This document shows, one piece after another, positions 46,256 through 58,359 of a stretch of DNA of 64,000 bases; the stretch's first letter is position 1; every line of letters begins with the position of its first letter. A model generated the notes under the pieces. It saw nothing but the letters and a program-made list of their open reading frames with translations. It made no database searches and was not told where the DNA came from. The position numbers and the translations under genes were made by a program. Location of the stretch: assembly GCA_963681505.1 (NCBI GenBank), contig OY811979.1, positions 3,193,466 through 3,257,465 on the forward strand, given 5' to 3'. Source of the DNA: Eunapius fragilis. Lineage: Eukaryota; Porifera; Demospongiae; Spongillida; Spongillidae.

Positions 46256-46555
46256 CCTTGCATGCAAGTCAAACAAGCCATTCAAATCTCTTTGGCGTAC
46301 TGTACGCCGGTTATTGGATGTGTGTATGTGTATCTATCGTTCTATGTCGGAAAGATTTTTAATCTACTTTCTCGCTTTTCTGTTTGAACTACATGCGCAT
46401 GTAAACTTGACTTGTATGTTGGGTTCCTGTTTATTGAACACTGATATTCCCTACCCAGACTGATATTCACTACTGGTTTTTTCCTCCCCTCCCCCTCCCT
46501 CTTTCCAGATGACTTTTATCAAAGTCAAAATTGCAAAGTTCGGGGAAACTGTAAT

Positions 46556-47375
46556 GGTCTCCTACACACACCCCATGGCACCAGGTCTCCTCCACACACC
46601 CCCATGGCACCAGGTCTCCTCCACACACCCCATGGCACCAGGTCTCCTCCACACACCCCATGGCACCAGGTCTCCTACACACCCCCCATGGCACCAGGTC
46701 TCCTCCACACACCCCATGGCACCAGGTCTCCTCCACACACCCTATGGCACCAGGTCTCCTACACCCCCCCCATGGCACCAGGTCTCCTCCACACACCCCA
46801 TGGCACCAGGTCTCCACACTCCCCCTTGCACCAGTCTCCACACAACCCATGGCAGCAGATCTCCTCCACACACACCGTGGCACCAGGTCTCCTACACACA
46901 CCCCATGGCACCAGGTCTCCTCCACACACCCCACAGCACCAAGTTTCCACCACACACCCCATGGCACCAGGTCTCCTCCACACACCCCATGGCACCAGGT
47001 CACCACACACCCCATGGCACCAGGTCACCACACACCCCATGGCATCAGGTCTCCTCCACACACCCCATTGCACCAGGTCTCCTGGTGCCATGGGGTTTGT
47101 GGAGACCTGGTGCAATGGGGTGTGTGTAGGAGACCTGGTGTCACGGTGTGTGTGGAGGCACCAGGTCTCCTATACCCCATGGCACCAGGTCACCACACAC
47201 CCGCTTGGCACCAGGTCTCCTCCACACACCCCATGGCACCGGTCTCCTACACCCCCCCATGGCACCAGGTCTCCTCCACACACCCCATGGCACCAGGTCT
47301 CCTCCACACACCCCATGGCACCGGTCTCCTACACCCCCCCATGGCACCAGGTCTCCTCCACATATCCCATGGCTT
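46556..47375 (+). repeat. Satellite B, second block
   Basis: About 29 further units of the same 28-bp repeat, after 300 bp of unique sequence. Copies at 47085-47160 are inverted relative to the rest (GGTGCCATGGGG and AGACCTGGTG), forming a local palindrome. The array is open in nearly all six frames because the unit has no stop codon on either strand; the resulting ORFs are artefacts. Confidence 0.96.
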
Positions 47376-47399
47376 GCTTACATCATGTGTTTATACCAT

Positions 47400-48360
47400 T
47401 AATGGCTTAAGATTATAACCATGGTGAAATTCTTTTATCTTTATTGCTTTAACAATGCGGTATGGATATGGTGTTTGTGATAATTTGATAAACATTACTA
47501 TAAGGACATCATTCGAGATACCCACAAGCTGCTAAAGAAACTTGTGAAAGAAAAAAAAAGAGGAAAGTAAAAGATTTACGGTATGTGTTATGCGCATTGT
47601 TGTATGTAAAAATTTAAGTTTGGTGTATATTCTTCCTTACGGTTAAGTTTTCATGGCACAAGTTGCATATGTATTCATATATGTAGAAAAAATCTGATTA
47701 GAGCAATATCATGGTGCTCATATGTGACAGATTGTTGATTGTACAGTTAGAAGATACATCATTTGTGTAAACCAAGTTTATCAACTCATACCTTTATTCT
47801 ATAAACATCCATGTAAAGATTTAATAGGTAACTCTACATCTATGAGCCCATGGTTACAATAGGTTATTCAAGATCTATTGTATTGTCAAAATTACCATAA
47901 ATAAAATAAGTTCAAATCGAAGGCTCAACTAAAAGTCATACTCCATCCATATCATTAATATAAAGCATGTATTAAATTCATTAATCACTAGATAATGATG
48001 ATATGTTCTAAGGGGTACTCATTGCTAGCATGATTAAACGTGGAAAAGAGCATTGAAGTTGACATGTGCAATTTCAAGTGCATATAACAGAAAACAGAAA
48101 ATTTAAGGCCATAGGTGTGTTAGGTCCGTTTTCGCAGTTATATCATATGGTATAAAAATATAATATATGGAACGTTGTATGAATAAAGGACCCTTGTAAA
48201 GCCAAGGGACCATTCAGTGCTTTTTTATTCATAACGGATTGTTGCTTTTTTGTCGAGGGTGTACACGTGTAACTCAAAACTTTAACTTGAATAACAATCC
48301 ACTAGGCTCATATTCTAATAGAACATATGTCAATGTGTTGCATTTATAACATTTTTTTTT
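47400..48360. other. AT-rich stretch between satellites
   Basis: No repeat or strong exon. It may contain upstream exons of the BEN-domain gene; a short open piece at 47508-47570 is Lys-rich but too short to judge. Confidence 0.4.
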
Positions 48361-48364
48361 GTAG

Positions 48365-48708
48365 GTCAATGGGAGGGACCTTTTAAATCTACCCGCTAAA
48401 GATCCAGTCAAATTTTGCCTCCAGGCTATGGATCTTTTATTTACAAAAGAGGAGTTGGGCACTAAGCGGTTCAAGGTCACCCGTAAAAGGGGTGACCTTG
48501 AACCGCTGCCTACTTTAGACCAATCAAAAGTGAAGCTAATTGTAATAGTACAAAATTGGTTGATTAAAACATGTATATATATTTTTCAGATGCCATTATT
48601 CAACGATATGGCTTGGAAGAATTTAACAGAACAGCTGCACAGGTCCGAAGACAGGCCAACCAAAAGTGCTCTGATATAGGAACAAAAGTGTTAAGAAAGA
48701 AACCATAA
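48365..48708 (+). CDS. BEN-domain gene, last two exons
   Basis: Exon 1 (48365-48529) follows the acceptor TTTTTGTAG and encodes LLNLPAKDPVKFCLQAMDLL, then FTKEELGTKR, the start of a BEN DNA-binding domain. Exon 2 starts after TTTTTCAG at 48591 and, in one frame, gives IIQRYGLEEFNR, then ANQKCSDIGTKVLRKKP and TAA at 48706-48708, which fits the end of a BEN domain. The phase differs by one base from the GTGAAG donor of exon 1, so the exact splice site is uncertain or one base is wrong. BEN proteins are chromatin-linked repressors and also occur in transposons and viruses. Upstream exons were not found. It is the only gene between the satellite arrays. Confidence 0.55.
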
Positions 48709-48784
48709 ACTGTGTTATCATTGTGTTGTAGGAGTGTGTACATGTTAGTTATTAATTTTTTCCCCTGTGACCTCTCTTATTCTA

Positions 48785-51700
48785 TACGGCATTTGAGCAC
48801 CTGTATGAAGAGGTGGGCATTTGAGCACCTGCATGAAGAGGTGGGCATTTGACCACCTGTATGAAAAGGTGGGCATTTGAGCACCTGTATCACGAGGTGG
48901 GCATTTGAGCACCTGTATGAAGAGGTGGGCATTTGAGCACCTGTATCACGAGGTGGGCATTTGAGCACCAGTATGAAGAGGTGGGCATTTGAGCACCTGT
49001 ATGAAGAGGTGGGCATTTGAGCACCTGTATGAAGAGGTGGGCATTTGAGCACCTGCATGAAGAGGTGGGCATTTGAGCACCTGTATGACGAGGTGGGCCT
49101 TTGAGCACCTGTATGACGAGGTGGGCATTTGAGCACCTGTATGACGAGGTGGGCATTTGAGCACCTGTATGAAAGGGGTGGGCCTTTGAGCACCTGTATG
49201 ACAAGGTGGGCCTTTGAGCACCTGTATGACGAGGTGGGCATTTGAGCACCTGTATGACGAGGTGGGCCTTTGAGCACCTGTATGACGAGGTGGGCATTTG
49301 AGCACCTGTATGACGAGGTGGGCATTTGAGCACCTGCATGAAGAAGTGGGCATTTGAGCACCTGTATGACGAGGTGGGCCTTTGAGCACCTGTATGACGA
49401 GGTGGGCATTTGAGCACCTGTATGACGAGGTGGGCATTTGAGCACCTGTATGAAAGGGGTGGGCCTTTGAGCACCTGTATGACGAGGTGGGCCTTTGAGC
49501 ACCTGTATGACGAGGTGGGCATTTGAGCACCTGTATGACGAGGTGGGCCTTTGAGCACCTGTATGAAGAGGTGGGCATTTGAGCACCTGCATGAAGAGGT
49601 GGGCATTTGAGCACCTGTATGACGAGGTGGGCCTTTGAGCACCTGTATGACGAGGTGGGCATTTGAGCACCTGTATGACGAGGTGGGCATTTGAGCACCT
49701 GTATGAAAGGGGTGGGCCTTTGAGCACCTGTATGACGAGGTGGGCCTTTGAGCACCTGTATGACGAGGTGGGCATTTGAGCACCTGTATGATGAGGTGGG
49801 CATTTGAGCACCTGCATGAAGAGGTGGGCATTTGAGCACCTGCATGAAGAGGTGGGCATTTGAGCACCTGTATGACGAGGTGGGCATTTGAGCACCTGTA
49901 TGAAGAGGTGGGCATTTGAGCACCAGTATGAAGAGGTGGGCATTTGAGCACCTGTATGAAGAGGTGGGCATTTGAGCACCTGCATGAAGAGGTGGGCATT
50001 TGAGCACCTGTATGACGAGGTGAGCCTTTGAGCACCTGTATGACGAGGTGGGCATTTGAGCACCTGTATGACGAGGTGGGCATTTGAGCACCTGTATGAA
50101 AGGGGTGGGCCTTTGAGCACCTGTATGACGAGGTGGGCCTTTGAGCACCTGTATGACGAGGTGGGCATTTGAGCACCTGCATGAAGAGGTGCTGTATGAC
50201 GAGGTGGGCATTTGAGCACCTGTATGATGAGGTGGGCATTTGAGCACCTGCATGAAGAGGTGGGCATTTGAGCACCTGCATGAAGAGGTGGGCATTTGAG
50301 CACCTGCATGAAGAGGTGGGCATTTGAGCACCTGTATGACGAGGTGGGCATTTGAGCACCTGTATGAAGAGGTGGGCATTTGAGCACCAGTATGAAGAGG
50401 TGGGCATTTGAGCACCTGTATGAAGAGGTGGGCATTTGAGCACCTGCATGAAGAGGTGGGCATTTGAGCACCTGTATGACGAGGTGGGCCTTTGAGCACC
50501 TGTATGACGAGGTGGGCATTTGAGCACCTGTATGACGAGGTGGGCATTTGAGCACCTGTATGAAAGGGGTGGGCCTTTGAGCACCTGTATGACGAGGTGG
50601 GCCTTTGAGCACCTGTATGACGAGGTGGGCATTTGAGCACCTGTATGACGAGGTGGGCCTTTGAGCACCTGTATGAAGAGGTGGGCATTTGAGCACCTGC
50701 ATGAAGAGTTGGGCATTTGAGCACCTGTATGACGAGGTGGGCCTTTGAGCACCTGTATGACGAGGTGGGCATTTGAGCACCTGTATGACGAGGTGGGCAT
50801 TTGAGTACCTGTATGAAAGGGGTGGGCCTTTGAGCACCTGTATGACGAGGTGGGCCTTTGAGCACCTGTATGACGAGGTGGGCCTTTGAGCACCTGTATG
50901 ACGAGGTGGGCATTTGAGCACCTGTATGATGAGGTGGGCATTTGAGCACCTGCATGAAGAGGTGGGCATTTGAGCACCTGCATGAAGAGGTGGGCATTTG
51001 AGCACCTGTATGACGAGGTGGGCCTTTGAGCACCTGTATGACGAGGTGGGCATTTGAGCACCTGTATGACGAGGTGGGCATTTGAGCACCTGCATGAAGA
51101 GGTGGGCATTTGAGCACCTGCATGAAGAGGTGGGCATTTGAGCACCTGTATGACGAGGTGGGCCTTTGAGCACCTGTATGACGAGGTGGGCATTTGAGCA
51201 CCTGTATGACGAGGTGGGCATTTGAGCATCTGTATGAAAGGGGTGGGCCTTTGAGCACCTGTATGACGAGGTGGGCCTTTGAGCACCTGTATGACGAGGT
51301 GGGCATTGGAGCACCTGTATGACGAGGTGGGCCTTTGAGCACCTGTATGAAGAGGTGGGCATTTGAGCACCTGCATGAAGAGGTGGGCATTTGAGCACCT
51401 GTATGACGAGGTGGGCCTTTGAGCACCTGTATGACGAGGTGGGCATTTGAGCACCTGTATGACGAGGTGGGCATTTGAGCACCTGTATGAAAGGGGTGGG
51501 CCTTTGAGCACCTGTATGACGAGGTGGGCCTTTGAGCACCTGTACGACGAGGTGGGCATTTGAGCACCTGTATGATGAGGTGGGCATTTGAGCACCTGCA
51601 TGAAGAGGTGGGCATTTGAGCACCTGCATGAAGAGGTGGGCATTTGAGCACCTGTATGACGAGGTGGGCATTTGAGCACCTGTATGAAGAGGTGGGCATT

Positions 51701-54700
51701 TGAGCACCAGTATGAAGAGGTGGGCATTTGAGCACCTGTATGAAGAGGTGGGCATTTGAGCACCTGCATGAAGAGGTGGGCATTTGAGCACCTGTATGAC
51801 GAGGTGGGCCTTTGAGCACCTGTATGACGAGGTGGGCATTTGAGCACCTGTATGACGAGGTGGGCATTTGAGCACCTGTATGAAAGGGGTGGGCCTTTGA
51901 GCACCTGTATGAAAGGGGTGGGCCTTTGAGCACCTGTATGACGAGGTGGGCATTTGAGCACCTGTATGACGAGGTGGGCCTTTGAGCACCTGTATGAAGA
52001 GGTGGGCATTTGAGCACCTGCATGAAGAGGTGGGCATTTGAGCACCTGTATGACGAGGTGGGCCTTTGAGCACCTGTATGACGAGGTGGGCATTTGAGCA
52101 CCTGTATGACGAGGTGGGCATTTGAGCACCTGTATGAAAGGGGTGGGCCTTTGAGCACCTGTATGACGAGGTGGGCCTTTGAGCACCTGTATGACGAGGT
52201 GGGCATTTGAGCACCTGCATGAAGAGGTGCTGTATGACGAGGTGGGCATTTGAGCACCTGTATGATGAGGTGGGCATTTGAGCACCTGCATGAAGAGGTG
52301 GGCATTTGAGCACCTGCATGAAGAGGTGGGCATTTGAGCACCTGTATGACGAGGTGGGCATTTGAGCACCTGTATGAAGAGGTGGGCATTTGAGCACCAG
52401 TATGAAGAGGTGGGCATTTGAGCACCTGTATGAAGAGGTGGGCATTTGAGCACCTGCATGAAGAGGTGGGCATTTGAGCACCTGTATGACGAGGTGGGCC
52501 TTTGAGCACCTGTATGACGAGGTGGGCATTTGAGCACCTGTATGACGAGGTGGGCATTTGAGCACCTGTATGAAAGGGGTGGGCCTTTGAGCACCTGTAT
52601 GACGAGGTGGGCCTTTGAGCACCTGTATGACGAGGTGGGCATTTGAGCACCTGTATGACGAGGTGGGCCTTTGAGCACCTGTATGAAGAGGTGGGCATTT
52701 GAGCACCTGCATGAAGAGGTGGGCATTTGAGCACCTGTATGACGAGGTGGGCCTTTGAGCACCTGTATGACGAGGTGGGCATTTGAGCACCTGTATGACG
52801 AGGTGGGCATTTGAGTACCTGTATGAAACGGGTGGGCCTTTGAGCACCTGTATGACGAGGTGGGACTTTGAGCACCTGTATGACGAGGTGGGCATTTGAG
52901 CACCTGTATGATGAGGTGGGCATTTGAGCACCTGCATGAAGAGGTGGGCATTTGAGCACCTGCATGAAGAGGTGGGCATTTGAGCACCTGTATGACGAGG
53001 TGGGCCTTTGAGCACCTGTATGACGAGGTGGGCATTTGAGCACCTGTATGACGAGGTGGGCATTTGAGCACCTGCATGAAGAGGTGGGCATTTGAGCACC
53101 TGTATGACGAGGTGGGCCTTTGAGCACCTGTATGATGAGGTGGGCATTTGAGCACCTGCATGAAGAGGTGGGCATTTGAGCACCTGCATGAAGAGGTGGG
53201 CATTTGAGCACCTGTATGACGAGGTGGGCCTTTGAGCACCTGTATGACGAGGTGGGCATTTGAGCACCTGTATGACGAGGTGGGCATTTGAGCACCTGCA
53301 TGAAGAGGTGGGCATTTGAGCACCTGTATGACGAGGTGGGCCTTTGAGCACCTGTATGACGAGGTGGGCATTTGAGCACCTGTATGACGAGGTGGGCATT
53401 TGAGCACCTGTATGAAAGGGGTGGGCCTTTGAGCACCTGTATGACGAGGTGGGCCTTTGAGCACCTGTATGACGAGGTGGGCATTTGAGCACCTGTATGA
53501 CGAGGTGGGCATTTGAGCACCTGTATGAAAGGGGTGGGCCTTTGAGCACCTGTATGACGAGGTGGGCATTTGAGCACCTGTATCACGAGGTGGGCATTTG
53601 AGCACCTGTATGAAGAGGTGGGCATTTGAGCACCTGTATGACGAGGTGGGCCTTTGAGCACCTGCATGAAGAGGTGGGCATTTGAGCACCTGTATGACGA
53701 GGTGGGCCTTAGAGCACCTGTATGACGAGGTGGGCATTTGAGCACCTGTATGAAAGGGGCACCTGGGCATTTGAGCACCTGTATGAAAGGGGTGGGCATT
53801 TGAGCACCTGTATGACGAGGTGGGCCTTTGAGCACCTGCATGAAGAGGTGGGCATTTGAGCACCTGTATGACGAGGTGGGCCTTTGAGCACCTGTATGAC
53901 GAGGTGGGCATTTGAGCACCTGTATGACGAGGTGGGCATTTGAGCACCTGTATGAAAGGGGTGGGCCTTTGAGCACCTGTATGACGAGGTGGGCATTTGA
54001 GCACCTGCATGAAGAGGTGGGCATTTGAGCACCTGTATGAAAGGGGTGGGCATTTGAGCACCTGTATGACGAGGTGGGCCTTTGAGCACCTGCATGAAGA
54101 GGTGGGCATTTGAGCACCTGTATGAAGAGGTGGGCATTTGAGCACCTGTATGACGAGATGGGCATTTGAGCACCTGTATGACGAGGTGGGCATTTGAGCA
54201 CCTGTATGAAAGGGGTGGGCCTTTGAGCACCTGTATGACGAGGTGGGCATTTGAGCACCTGCATGAAGAGGTGGGCATTTGAGCACCTGTATGAAAGGGG
54301 TGAGCATTTGAGCACCTGTATGACGAGGTGGGCCTTTGAGCACCTGCATGAAGAGGTGGGCATTTGAGCACCTGTATGAAGAGGCGGGCATTTGAGCACC
54401 TGTATGAAAGGGGTGGGCCTTTGAGCACCTGTATGACGAGGTGGGCCTTTGAGCACCTGTATGACGAGGTGGGCATTTGAGCACCTGTATGACGAGGTGG
54501 GCCTTTGAGCACCTGTATGAAGAGGTGGGCATTTGAGCACCTGCATGAAGAGGTGGGCATTTGAGCACCTGTATGACGAGGTGGGCCTTTGAGCACCTGT
54601 ATGACGAGGTGGGCATTTGAGCACCTGTATGACGAGGTGGGCATTTGAGTACCTGTATGAAACGGGTGGGCCTTTGAGCACCTGTATGACGAGGTGGGAC

Positions 54701-56304
54701 TTTGAGCACCTGTATGACGAGGTGGGCATTTGAGCACCTGTATGATGAGGTGGGCATTTGAGCACCTGCATGAAGAGGTGGGCATTTGAGCACCTGCATG
54801 AAGAGGTGGGCATTTGAGCACCTGTATGACGAGGTGGGCCTTTGAGCACCTGTATGACGAGGTGGGCATTTGAGCACCTGTATGACGAGGTGGGCATTTG
54901 AGCACCTGCATGAAGAGGTGGGCATTTGAGCACCTGTATGACGAGGTGGGCCTTTGAGCACCTGTATGATGAGGTGGGCATTTGAGCACCTGCATGAAGA
55001 GGTGGGCATTTGAGCACCTGCATGAAGAGGTGGGCATTTGAGCACCTGTATGACGAGGTGGGCCTTTGAGCACCTGTATGACGAGGTGGGCATTTGAGCA
55101 CCTGTATGACGAGGTGGGCATTTGAGCACCTGCATGAAGAGGTGGGCATTTGAGCACCTGTATGACGAGGTGGGCCTTTGAGCACCTGTATGACGAGGTG
55201 GGCATTTGAGCACCTGTATGACGAGGTGGGCATTTGAGCACCTGTATGAAAGGGGTGGGCCTTTGAGCACCTGTATGACGAGGTGGGCCTTTGAGCACCT
55301 GTATGACGAGGTGGGCATTTGAGCACCTGTATGACGAGGTGGGCATTTGAGCACCTGTATGAAAGGGGTGGGCCTTTGAGCACCTGTATGACGAGGTGGG
55401 CATTTGAGCACCTGTATCACGAGGTGGGCATTTGAGCACCTGTATGAAGAGGTGGGCATTTGAGCACCTGTATGACGAGGTGGGCCTTTGAGCACCTGCA
55501 TGAAGAGGTGGGCATTTGAGCACCTGTATGACGAGGTGGGCCTTAGAGCACCTGTATGACGAGGTGGGCATTTGAGCACCTGTATGAAAGGGGCACCTGG
55601 GCATTTGAGCACCTGTATGAAAGGGGTGGGCATTTGAGCACCTGTATGACGAGGTGGGCCTTTGAGCACCTGCATGAAGAGGTGGGCATTTGAGCACCTG
55701 TATGACGAGGTGGGCCTTTGAGCACCTGTATGACGAGGTGGGCATTTGAGCACCTGTATGACGAGGTGGGCATTTGAGCACCTGTATGAAAGGGGTGGGC
55801 CTTTGAGCACCTGTATGACGAGGTGGGCATTTGAGCACCTGCATGAAGAGGTGGGCATTTGAGCACCTGTATGAAAGGGGTGGGCATTTGAGCACCTGTA
55901 TGACGAGGTGGGCCTTTGAGCACCTGCATGAAGAGGTGGGCATTTGAGCACCTGTATGAAGAGGTGGGCATTTGAGCACCTGTATGACGAGATGGGCATT
56001 TGAGCACCTGTATGACGAGGTGGGCATTTGAGCACCTGTATGAAAGGGGTGGGCCTTTGAGCACCTGTATGACGAGGTGGGCATTTGAGCACCTGCATGA
56101 AGAGGTGGGCATTTGAGCACCTGTATGAAAGGGGTGAGCATTTGAGCACCTGTATGACGAGGTGGGCCTTTGAGCACCTGCATGAAGAGGTGGGCATTTG
56201 AGCACCTGTATGAAGAGGCGGGCATTTGAGCACCTGTATGACGAGATGGGCATTTGAGCACCTGTATGACGAGGTGGGCATTTGAGCACATGTATGAAAG
56301 GGAA
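48785..56304. repeat. Satellite C: 28-bp minisatellite, about 268 copies
   Basis: 7.5 kb of GAGGTGGGCATTTGAGCACC plus TGTATGAC, 28 bp, with a few recurring variants (GAAGAGG, GAAAGGGG, GGCCTTTG, CTGCATG). Long blocks are duplicated: unique variants at 52813, 53707, 53751 and 54381 recur 1834 bp later at 54647, 55541, 55585 and 56215; an aberrant unit at 50183 recurs 2038 bp later at 52221. The minus strand of the unit has no stop in any frame, giving overlapping ORFs of 1590, 2145 and 2502 codons that encode a 28-residue repeat. Confidence 0.98.
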
Positions 56305-57100
56305 ATGTGTCACACACCATATTTACTAAACAAGGTTTAATGTCTGGTAAATGGGATCGGAGCCTATATGTCTGGAAAATCTCTGAGGACACTCTCACCT
56401 AGAGCTATTGAGACCAAATGAGTCTAATAAGGGAGCCTATACAATGTAGGTCTAGCAAAAACATAACCCTCACCTCTATTCAAACCATCACCCCCTCAAT
56501 GACACTGCTAAACTGATATGGTTCCAGGTCCATGCATATATAAACAGTGGTGGTTAGTGGGCATCACTCAGTCTTACAGTACATTCAGCTACATGTAAAG
56601 CACTGCTGCCTGAATCGCTTACCCACCAACCACTCCACCTGTGCATTGATTGTACTTGTACACATGTTTGCTGTGTTATTGATATGGCAAAGGGGGCTAT
56701 GGAGGGGGGCTAGGCTGGTGAGGAAATATAGGTATGGAGGGGGACCGTGTATTGTGGTGTACAGCTGTATATGTAACTACTTGACTGATGTCATTATCTA
56801 AGTGTTGTGTTACGCTCTCTTAGAATACTTCCACAGTATAGAGTAGCTATGATGCATGTAAGAACGTTTCAGTTAGAACTGCAAAAATATGAGTACACAT
56901 GTATGTACATGCGGCTAAAGATGATTTACATAGACCCTGCAGTCATGGCCTTGCTTTATAGCGAGCGTGCATGCACACACACACACACACACACACACAC
57001 TAGCAAACATGCATGCACACACTAGCAAACATACATACACATACACACTAGCAAACATGCATAAAACACACACACAGCATAGGCAGGTGTACACACCTCC
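56305..57100. other. Unique stretch right of satellite C
   Basis: Contains a short (CA)n at about 56973-57000 followed by (ACTAGCAAACATGCATGCAC)-like copies to 57060. No exon is supported. Confidence 0.4.
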
Positions 57101-57121
57101 TCCCACCCTGCACAGACTCAC

Positions 57122-57242
57122 TCTGCTCTGTCAAACTTCTGATCTTGGCCTTCAGCACTCTGCTATCCAGCTCCAGTTTGGTATTCTGTTCGCGAAGGTC
57201 CTTCAGATCATGTTCATAAGTGACCTCCAGGTGCACAGACCT
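57122..57242 (-). CDS. Coiled-coil exon 2 (unidentified protein)
   Basis: From acceptor CATTAG|AGG to donor GTGAGT, in phase with the exon at 57460-57554. It encodes SVHLEVTYEHDLKDLREQN, then TKLELDSRVLKAKIRSL, a clear heptad pattern rich in Leu, Glu and Lys. No homologue could be named; coiled coils of this kind occur in centrosomal, motor and cytoskeletal proteins. It ends the minus-strand exon series in the window. Confidence 0.6.
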
Positions 57243-57459
57243 CTAATGATGGAGTGCACATAAAATGAGTGGAGGTGGATGGGTGGGTGAGAGAGTGGTG
57301 TGAGGGCTCAAGAGAGTGGTGTGTGAAGATGGTGAGTGTGAGGATGGTAGGTATGAGGGTGGTAGGTGGATATGAAGGGTGTAATGAGAGGGGTGGATAT
57401 AAGGGTGGGGGTGGGTATGAAGGTAGAGACCCTGCAGTGTGTAAGGCTCTCCACTCACA

Positions 57460-57554
57460 CTTTCAGCCTCCCTTCTTTTGGTTTTTTCCTTCTCATATTG
57501 CACTGAGAGTTGCGTGTTCTCTTCATTTACCTCTGTCAGAGCAGTGATGTGGTC
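57460..57554 (-). CDS. Coiled-coil exon 1 (unidentified protein)
   Basis: From acceptor CTGTAG|GAC to donor AAAGT|GTGAGT, encoding DHITALTEVNEENTQLSVQY, then EKEKTKRREAES. It continues directly into the next exon in phase. Upstream exons were not identified. The gene could be independent of, or fused to, the Roco exons 2 kb away on the same strand. Confidence 0.6.
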
Positions 57555-57719
57555 CTACAGCATGTACGGAGCAGTGGGAACTAGACCAGTGCAACAAACA
57601 TGTACATGGACCTGACATGCCAGTACATACGAATGAGTACAGATGTCATAGTGACACTATCTGATTTCCAAGGCTTGAATTTTGTGTGCACATGTAATAT
57701 GGATATCTTTGTATTGCAA

Positions 57720-57880
57720 TCCGTTGGGCTATAGGTTGTATGCTGTGGGTAATAGTGTGCATGCTGTGGCCTATAGGGTGTATGCTGTGGGCTATAAGGT
57801 GCATGCTGTGGAGTGTGTATGCTGTGGTCTACAGGACATATGCTAAGTATTGTATGCTGTGGGCTATAGTGTGCATGCTG
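57720..57880. repeat. Minisatellite, about 5 copies of GTATGCTGTGGGCTATA
   Basis: Units of about 27-28 bp with core GTATGCTGTGGGCTATAG repeat imperfectly. At 57935-57990 a separate 17-18 bp repeat of GGCTCCACAGAGCT follows (four copies). Confidence 0.8.
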
Positions 57881-58359
57881 CATGGCAATGTTCAAGTATC
57901 TTTGCGCCTGTTGTTTCCTGGCTCCCAGAGCTGGCTCCACAGGACTGGCTCCACAGAGCTGGCTCCACAGGGCTGGCTCCACAGAGCTGCTGGGCTTATA
58001 CATGTATACAAAAGTAGGTTTACAGAGTGGTAGATCTACATGTAATATCACAAAAGATAAATAGCACACATTCCTAGAAGGGGCCCATATATAATGCTAT
58101 ACATACACACACTCAGTTCTCGTTGCAAGACTAGGGCTCCCTTCCCAACAAGGTGGCTTGGGACGTGAACAACGTGTGCCCATGGACACACGCATGCATG
58201 TATGGACGGGAACCCGTGACTTGGGATGTGAGCAACGTATGCCCATAGACACTAACACATACACAACACACAAACACACCCCACACACACATGCACATTT
58301 GTGTTCATAAAGGTGTGTCTGAATAATAGCATAACACACACACACACATACACAATGCA

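Noticed and set aside
46470..47015. Minus-strand Cys/Gly/Trp-rich ORF
   Set aside because: Translation of satellite B, which is open in nearly every frame.
48785..56304. CRISPR-like array
   Set aside because: Units are contiguous with no unique spacers and the context is animal DNA; it is an ordinary minisatellite.
48890..56398. A 2502-codon minus-strand ORF and its two companions as a giant repeat protein gene
   Set aside because: All three minus frames are open because the 28-bp unit lacks stops; the ORFs overlap each other and have no start context, introns or non-repeat domain.
57269..57547. Plus-strand Gly/Val-rich ORF
   Set aside because: GGTGGRTATGAGGG-type simple repeat opposite a minus-strand exon; no domain.
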